NCBI GenBank assembly: GCA_900551355.1
Contig: URVR01000031.1
Location: 1 to 12,149, forward strand
Direction of reading: 5' to 3'
DNA length: 12,149 bases
DNA from: an uncultured Eubacteriales bacterium
Lineage (GTDB): Bacteria > Bacillota > Clostridia > Oscillospirales > Oscillospiraceae
Shown here: positions 8,693 through 12,149 of the stretch, one piece after another
Numbering within the stretch: position 1 is the first letter of the stretch
Layout: every line of letters starts with the position of its first letter
The notes under the pieces: generated by a model
What the model was told of the DNA's origin: nothing
What the model saw: only the letters and a program-made list of their open reading frames with translations
Database searches by the model: none
Made by a program: the position numbers and the translations under genes

Positions 8693-9231
8693 CGCGGACG
8701 ACGGAGCGGCTGGTGCTGCGGCCATGGCGGGAGACAGACGCGGAGAGCCTGTACCGCTATGCCTGCGACGGGCAGGTGGGGCCCGCGGCAGGGTGGAAGC
8801 CCCACGAGTCCGTGGAGGAGAGCCGCCAGATCATCCGAACGGTGCTGTCCCAGCCGGACACGCTGGCGGTGCTGCTGCGGGAGCGTCCAGAGGAGGCCAT
8901 CGGTTCCGTGGGCGTATTTCCCACTGATGCGCCGGATGGGGAGGGCGAGCCGGAGATCGGCTACTGGATCGGACGGCCCTTCTGGGGGCAGGGGCTCATC
9001 CCCGAGGCGGTGCGGGAGCTGCTGCACTGGTGCTTTGCGGAGCGGGGGTCGGCGCGTGTCTGGTGCGGCCATTCCCCGGGGAATGACAAGTCCCGCCGCG
9101 TCATCGAGAAATGCGGGTTCACCTATGTTTGCGACGGCCCTCCCGTGCTGTGGCCTGACGGGCAGGAGCGGCCTACCTGCTACTATGCTATTGACCGAGA
9201 GGACTGGGAGAAGGAGGTGCGCCGTGGCTGA
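8689..9231 (+). CDS. GNAT N-acetyltransferase, RimJ/RimL type
   Basis: The product is a 180-residue acetyltransferase of the GNAT fold, close to the RimJ/RimL (GNAT_3) group that transfers acetyl from acetyl-CoA to protein N-termini or small amines. Seen: the typical opening TERLVLRPWRETDAESLYRY; strand GSVGVF (72-77); EIGYWIGRPFWGQGL (89-103), where GYWIG is the beta-4 strand and WGQGL the acetyl-CoA pyrophosphate loop; and a C-terminal N-D-K-S-R-R-V-I-E-K-C-G-F segment (132-144) matching the usual 'N..S..V.EK.GF' helix. It starts at the ATG of the ATGA overlap with hflX and ends 8 bp inside yigZ. The substrate cannot be told from sequence. Placement after hflX suggests a ribosomal or translation target only by association. 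Confidence 0.9.
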   Translation: MTRTTERLVLRPWRETDAESLYRYACDGQVGPAAGWKPHESVEESRQIIRTVLSQPDTLAVLLRERPEEAIGSVGVFPTDAPDGEGEPEIGYWIGRPFWGQGLIPEAVRELLHWCFAERGSARVWCGHSPGNDKSRRVIEKCGFTYVCDGPPVLWPDGQERPTCYYAIDREDWEKEVRRG

Positions 9232-9859
9232 GACGTTTCGTGTGCCGTTTCAGGCGTCGGACAGCGAGTTCGTGGAGAAGCGCTCCCGCTTCATCAGCCA
9301 CCTGCTGCCGGTGGAGTCGGAGGAGGACGCCCGGGCGTTCATCGCACAGATGAAGAAGCAGTACTACGACGCGCGGCACAACTGCTGGTGCTACCTTATC
9401 GGGGAGAACATCGTCCGTTACAGCGATGACGGAGAGCCGCAGGGTACGGCGGGCCAGCCCATGCTCAATGTGTTCCAGCGGGAGGGCGTGACCAATGTGG
9501 CGTGCGTGGTGACCCGGTACTTCGGCGGTATCCTGCTGGGCGCCGGCGGACTGACGCGGGCGTATTCCAAGGGCGCACGGGACGCTCTGTGTGCCGCGGG
9601 ATACGCGGTGATGGGGCAGTGGGCGGTGGTGTCCATCCCCTGCACCTACGCCATGCTGGAGCGTGTGAAGCTGGAGGTGGCGGCACAGGACGGCACAGTG
9701 GACGACACCGTGTACGGCGCAGATATCCGGCTGACAGTGTCCCTGCCGGCGGAGCGGGTGGACGCTTTGCAGGAGCGGCTGACGGAGCTGTCGGCGGGGA
9801 GCATCGCCGTGACCGTGGATTCGGCGGAGTTCCGCCCCGGCCCGCGGCAGGAGCTTTGA
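9224..9859 (+). CDS. yigZ: YigZ / IMPACT-family protein
   Basis: The product is a 211-residue member of the YigZ/IMPACT family (UPF0029 plus DUF1949). Eukaryotic IMPACT affects translational control through Gcn1; the bacterial role is unsettled, and a nucleic-acid or ribosome link has been suggested from structure. Seen: the N-terminal domain with F-V-E-K-R-S-R-F (16-23), DARHNCWCY (49-57), SDDGEPQGTAG (67-77) and VTRYFGGILLGAGGL (96-110), the family's hallmark segments; then a C-terminal ferredoxin-like DUF1949 domain from about 138 to 200. It begins at GTG 9224, which overlaps the GNAT stop as GTGGCTGA and has AGGAGGTG at 9212-9219 as ribosome binding site. It is the last gene of the hflX unit. 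No good terminator follows; the only hairpin with a T-run downstream lies in the next gene's leader (9972-10010). Confidence 0.95.
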   Translation: MAETFRVPFQASDSEFVEKRSRFISHLLPVESEEDARAFIAQMKKQYYDARHNCWCYLIGENIVRYSDDGEPQGTAGQPMLNVFQREGVTNVACVVTRYFGGILLGAGGLTRAYSKGARDALCAAGYAVMGQWAVVSIPCTYAMLERVKLEVAAQDGTVDDTVYGADIRLTVSLPAERVDALQERLTELSAGSIAVTVDSAEFRPGPRQEL

Positions 9860-9873
9860 GCATTCCCCGCAGA

Positions 9874-9914
9874 TTGACAGGACGGTGACAGGGGATTTTA
9901 ACGGAATGTTCACA
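9874..9914 (+). promoter_or_regulatory. TTnACA direct-repeat array, candidate activator site
   Basis: Four hexamers lie in one orientation: TTGACA (9874), GTGACA (9885), TTAACG (9898) and TTCACA (9909). They form two pairs, each with 5 bp between hexamers (11-bp period), the pairs 7 bp apart. The array ends 9 bp before the -35 box of the next promoter. This resembles the TT(A/C/T)ACA direct repeats bound by PhoP/OmpR-type response regulators in Firmicutes. No regulator gene is in the window, and the hexamers are imperfect, so this is a candidate only. The first hexamer also matches a -35 box, but no good -10 follows it at the right distance. Confidence 0.4.
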
Positions 9915-9923
9915 GGTTATCCC

Positions 9924-9952
9924 TTGTGCGGCGGCGTGAAATCTGTTATACT
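9924..9952 (+). promoter_or_regulatory. Extended -10 promoter of the DUF1538-PII operon
   Basis: The -35 is TTGTGC (9924-9929), then a 17-bp spacer, then -10 TATACT (9947-9952) with the extended -10 TG at 9944-9945. Start of transcription is expected near 9958-9960, giving a leader of about 70 nt before the TTG start codon. The -35 is weak (4 of 6), which fits a promoter that needs an activator at the adjacent direct repeats. Confidence 0.65.
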
Positions 9953-9961
9953 GATACCTGA

Positions 9962-10010
9962 AGATACAAGTGCGTATCTGCCCAAAATTGGACAGATACG
10001 CCATTTTTTT
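9962..10010 (+). terminator. Leader terminator with competing hairpin (putative attenuator)
   Basis: A 9-bp stem GCGTATCTG/CAGATACGC (9972-9980 with 9993-10001) is followed by CA and seven T residues (10004-10010): a rho-independent terminator placed downstream of the promoter and directly before the ribosome binding site of the DUF1538 gene. Its left arm can instead pair with an earlier AGATAC (9962-9967) through GTATCT (9974-9979), a 6-bp stem with a 6-nt loop. The two hairpins share bases and exclude one another, as in attenuators. The simpler reading is that the terminator only stops read-through from yigZ, but any transcript from 9958 must also pass it. I recognise no riboswitch class or peptide leader in this short RNA. 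Confidence 0.6.
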
Positions 10011-10028
10011 CAGGAAAGGATTGGTAAT

Positions 10029-11603
10029 TTGACGAGAAGAACGGTACAAGAGGAGCAGGCACGTCTGCGGAAAAAACGGCAAAAAGCACAGGGCTTTTTC
10101 TCTATCTTCAAAAAGCCGATGCACGAGTCTCTGACCTCGGTGCTGCCCATCATACTGATCGTGCTGGCGCTGGGCTTCACCATTGCGCCGGTACCCAACA
10201 ACGCTATGATGGCGTTTCTGCTGGGTGGTGTGCTGCTGATCGGCGGCATGGGACTTTTCACACTGGGATCGGAGATGTCCATGATCCCCTTGGGACAGGC
10301 GGTGGGCAGCGAGATCACCCGCTCCAAGAAGGTCTGGATCATCGTGGGCATCAGCTTCCTCATCGGCATCATCATCACCGTGGCGGAGCCGGATCTGCAG
10401 GTGCTGGCCAATCAGGTGCCCGCCATTGAGAATAACGTCATCATCTGGTCGGTGGCGGTGGGCGTCGGCGTCTTTCTGGTCATCGCGCTGCTGCGTATCC
10501 TACTGGGCATCCAGCTGCGGTGGCTGCTGATCGGGTTCTATGTACTGGTGTTCGGTCTTGCTATGTTCGTCTCGCCGGATTTCTGGGCGGTGGCCTTTGA
10601 CTCCGGCGGCGTTACCACCGGTCCCATGACCGTGCCGTTCATCATGGCGCTGGGCGTGGGCGTCAGCGCCGTCCGCAGCGATAAGCAGGCGGGGGGCGAC
10701 AGCTTCGGCCTGGTGGCGCTGTGCTCCATCGGCCCTATCATCACGGTGCTGCTGCTGGGTCTTCTGTACCAGCCGGACGGCAACGCCTATACCAACACCG
10801 TCATGCCGGACGCCAAGGACACGGTAGAGATGTTCCGCGCCTATGTGGACGCCCTGCCGGAGTACTTTGCGGAGACGGCCAAGGCGCTGGCACCTATTGC
10901 GGTATTTCTGGTGCTGTTCCAGCTGATTACAAAGCGGCTGAAGCGGCGTGCGCTGCTGAGTATGGCGGTGGGTCTTGCCTATGTGTATGTGGGTCTTGCG
11001 CTGTTCCTCACCGGTGTCAACGTGGGCTTTATGCCCGTGGGCAGCTTTCTGGGCGGCAGCATCGCCGGGCATACCTATAACTGGATCCTTATCCCCATCG
11101 CCATGGTCATCGGCTATTTCATCGTGCAGGCGGAGCCGGCGGTGCATGTGCTGAACAAGCAGGTGGAGGAGATCACGGCGGGCGCTATCCCGGCCCACGC
11201 CATGAACATCGCCCTGTCTGTGGGCGTGGCGGTGTCGCTGGGACTGGCCATGATCCGGGTGCTCACCGGCGTGTCCATCATGTGGTTCCTCATCCCCGGC
11301 TACGCCATCAGTCTGGCGCTGAGCTTCGTTGTACCGGATATCTTCACGTCGGTGGCCTTCGACTCCGGCGGCGTGGCCTCCGGCCCTATGACGGCAACGT
11401 TCCTGCTGCCCTTTGCGCTGGGCGCGTGCGAGGCGGTGGGCGGCAATCTGGTGACGGACGCCTTCGGCGTGGTGGCCATGGTGGCCATGACGCCGCTGGT
11501 GACCATCCAGCTGCTGGGCGTGAGCTACCAGCGGAAGCTGAAGCACGCCAAGGCGCCTGCGGCGGCTCCCGTGGCGGTGGAGCCGATCATCGAGCTGTGC
11601 TGA
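10029..11603 (+). CDS. Two-repeat DUF1538 membrane protein, putative transporter
   Basis: The product is a polytopic inner-membrane protein of 524 residues built from two DUF1538 repeats. A basic cytoplasmic N-terminus (1-30, many Arg/Lys) precedes repeat 1 (about 31-245). A less hydrophobic, acidic stretch (250-283) leads to repeat 2 (about 284-500). Matching landmarks: AEPDLQVLANQV (119-130) with AEPAVHVLNKQV (368-379), and AFDSGGVTTGPMT (189-201) with AFDSGGVASGPMT (443-455). Such paired, glycine-rich broken segments are common at ion sites of two-fold repeat transporters. As I recall, unverified, a two-gene DUF1538 system from a halophile was reported to exchange Na+ for H+; substrate here is inferred at best. 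The start is taken as TTG 10029 because AGGAAAGG (10012-10019) lies 9 nt upstream; the first in-frame ATG (10119) has no such site. A PII-like gene follows after 13 bp, so joint control is likely. Confidence 0.88.
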   Translation: MTRRTVQEEQARLRKKRQKAQGFFSIFKKPMHESLTSVLPIILIVLALGFTIAPVPNNAMMAFLLGGVLLIGGMGLFTLGSEMSMIPLGQAVGSEITRSKKVWIIVGISFLIGIIITVAEPDLQVLANQVPAIENNVIIWSVAVGVGVFLVIALLRILLGIQLRWLLIGFYVLVFGLAMFVSPDFWAVAFDSGGVTTGPMTVPFIMALGVGVSAVRSDKQAGGDSFGLVALCSIGPIITVLLLGLLYQPDGNAYTNTVMPDAKDTVEMFRAYVDALPEYFAETAKALAPIAVFLVLFQLITKRLKRRALLSMAVGLAYVYVGLALFLTGVNVGFMPVGSFLGGSIAGHTYNWILIPIAMVIGYFIVQAEPAVHVLNKQVEEITAGAIPAHAMNIALSVGVAVSLGLAMIRVLTGVSIMWFLIPGYAISLALSFVVPDIFTSVAFDSGGVASGPMTATFLLPFALGACEAVGGNLVTDAFGVVAMVAMTPLVTIQLLGVSYQRKLKHAKAPAAAPVAVEPIIELC

Positions 11604-11616
11604 CGGAGGTGACGGT

Positions 11617-12102
11617 ATGAGCAGCAGATTGTATTACATCATCACCATCACCAACCGGGTGATGGGCAGCAAGCATTTTCTGGATTTCTACCGGGCGTTC
11701 GGTGCGCCGGTGGTATTCTCGGCGCTGGGGCGCGGCACCGCCAGCGACGATATGCTCAGCTATCTGGGTCTGGAGGCCACGGAGAAAACCGTGCTGTTCT
11801 CCGTGGTGACGCCGCAGGTGAAGGACGTGCTGATGCGGGAGTTGGTGGACACCATGCACATCGACCGGCCTGGCAGCGGCATCGCCGTGTGCCTGCATCT
11901 GAGCAGCGTGGGCGGGCAGTCCGTCATGAATTATCTGATCTCCGGCGGCGCGGACGTCCAGCCGGATCTGACTGTAAAGGAGGAAGAGCTGATGCATGAT
12001 TCCGGATACGAGCTGGTGGTGGCCATCGCCAACGGCGGCTATTCCGATATGGTGATGGAGGCGGCGTCCGCCGCCGGGGCACAGGGCGGCACGGTGCTGC
12101 AC
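11617..12102 (+). CDS. PII-like signalling protein, tandem domains, 3' truncated
   Basis: This is a PII-superfamily (GlnB-like) protein; such proteins sense nucleotides or other small ligands and often bind and gate a neighbouring transporter. 162 genuine residues are present. Domain 1 (about 5-100) opens with YYIITITNRVMG, has a GRGT turn (38-41) where PII proteins have their flexible loop region, and ends in a strand VCLHLSSVGG. Domain 2 begins at about 131 with YELVVAIANGG and reaches GAQGGTVLH (154-162), matching the PII pattern 'GA.GGTV...RG', where the genomic sequence stops. The two openings align, so the gene looks like a duplication. The ATG at 11617 has a perfect GGAGGTGA (11605-11612). 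The following codons, translating to LSLIHI and a TGA stop, are adapter sequence and not part of the protein. The ligand is unknown; I do not call it GlnB or GlnK because the canonical T-loop tyrosine region is not recognisable. Confidence 0.82.
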
Positions 12103-12149
12103 CTGTCTCTTATACACATCTGACGCTGCCGACGATCGCATAAGTGTAG
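12103..12149. other. Illumina Nextera adapter at contig end (not genomic)
   Basis: CTGTCTCTTATACACATCT (12103-12121) is the Tn5 mosaic end used in Nextera libraries. It is followed by GACGCTGCCGACGA (12122-12135), the reverse complement of the Read 1 transposase adapter. TCGCATAA (12136-12143) then occupies the i5 index position (index TTATGCGA, which I recall as S522), and GTGTAG (12144-12149) starts the reverse-complemented P5 sequence. These 47 bases should be trimmed. On the other strand they encode the well-known spurious peptide start MRSSAASDVYKRQ. Confidence 0.98.

Noticed and set aside
9864..9895. TCCCC...GGGGA inverted repeat after yigZ as a terminator
   Set aside because: The stem is 5 bp with a 22-nt loop and only a short T tract; too weak. 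The same bases are better explained by the direct-repeat array.
11587..12141. Reverse-strand ORF beginning MRSSAASDVYKRQ
   Set aside because: Its start is encoded by the Nextera adapter and the rest is a shadow of the PII-like gene.

Overview
The window looks like one end of a chromosomal contig from a GC-rich gut Firmicute. The best guess is Clostridia, Oscillospirales/Oscillospiraceae-like. The grounds are a Gram-positive type AddAB recombination pair, strong GGAGG-type ribosome binding sites, sigma-A-type promoters and codons ending mostly in G or C. All genes read on the + strand. I see no mobile element, CRISPR array, tRNA or rRNA.

Layout: (1) 93-6963, addB and addA, the two subunits of the helicase-nuclease that processes double-strand breaks, overlapping by 8 bp. 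(2) 6964-7330, the single gene rpmE (zinc-type ribosomal protein L31) with its own extended -10 promoter and a strong rho-independent terminator. (3) 7327-9859, a compact operon hflX - GNAT acetyltransferase - yigZ. Its -35 box lies inside the T-rich tail of the rpmE terminator, and its genes overlap end to start. (4) 9860-10028, a 169-bp regulatory intergenic region. It holds four TTnACA-like direct repeats, a good promoter, and a leader with a terminator hairpin and an overlapping alternative hairpin (attenuator-like). (5) 10029-12102, a two-gene operon: a 524-residue membrane protein made of two DUF1538 repeats, then a PII-like signalling protein that is also an internal duplication and is cut off by the contig end. 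(6) 12103-12149, not genomic: an Illumina Nextera adapter followed by an 8-base index and the start of the P5 sequence.

The DNA-repair, ribosome and YigZ genes are ordinary housekeeping genes. The part most likely to repay study is the last third: a duplicated DUF1538 transporter-like protein paired with a duplicated PII-like regulator, behind what looks like two layers of control (a response-regulator-like repeat array and a leader terminator). This suggests an ion or small-molecule transporter gated by a PII-type sensor. The window gives no direct evidence of the substrate or ligand.
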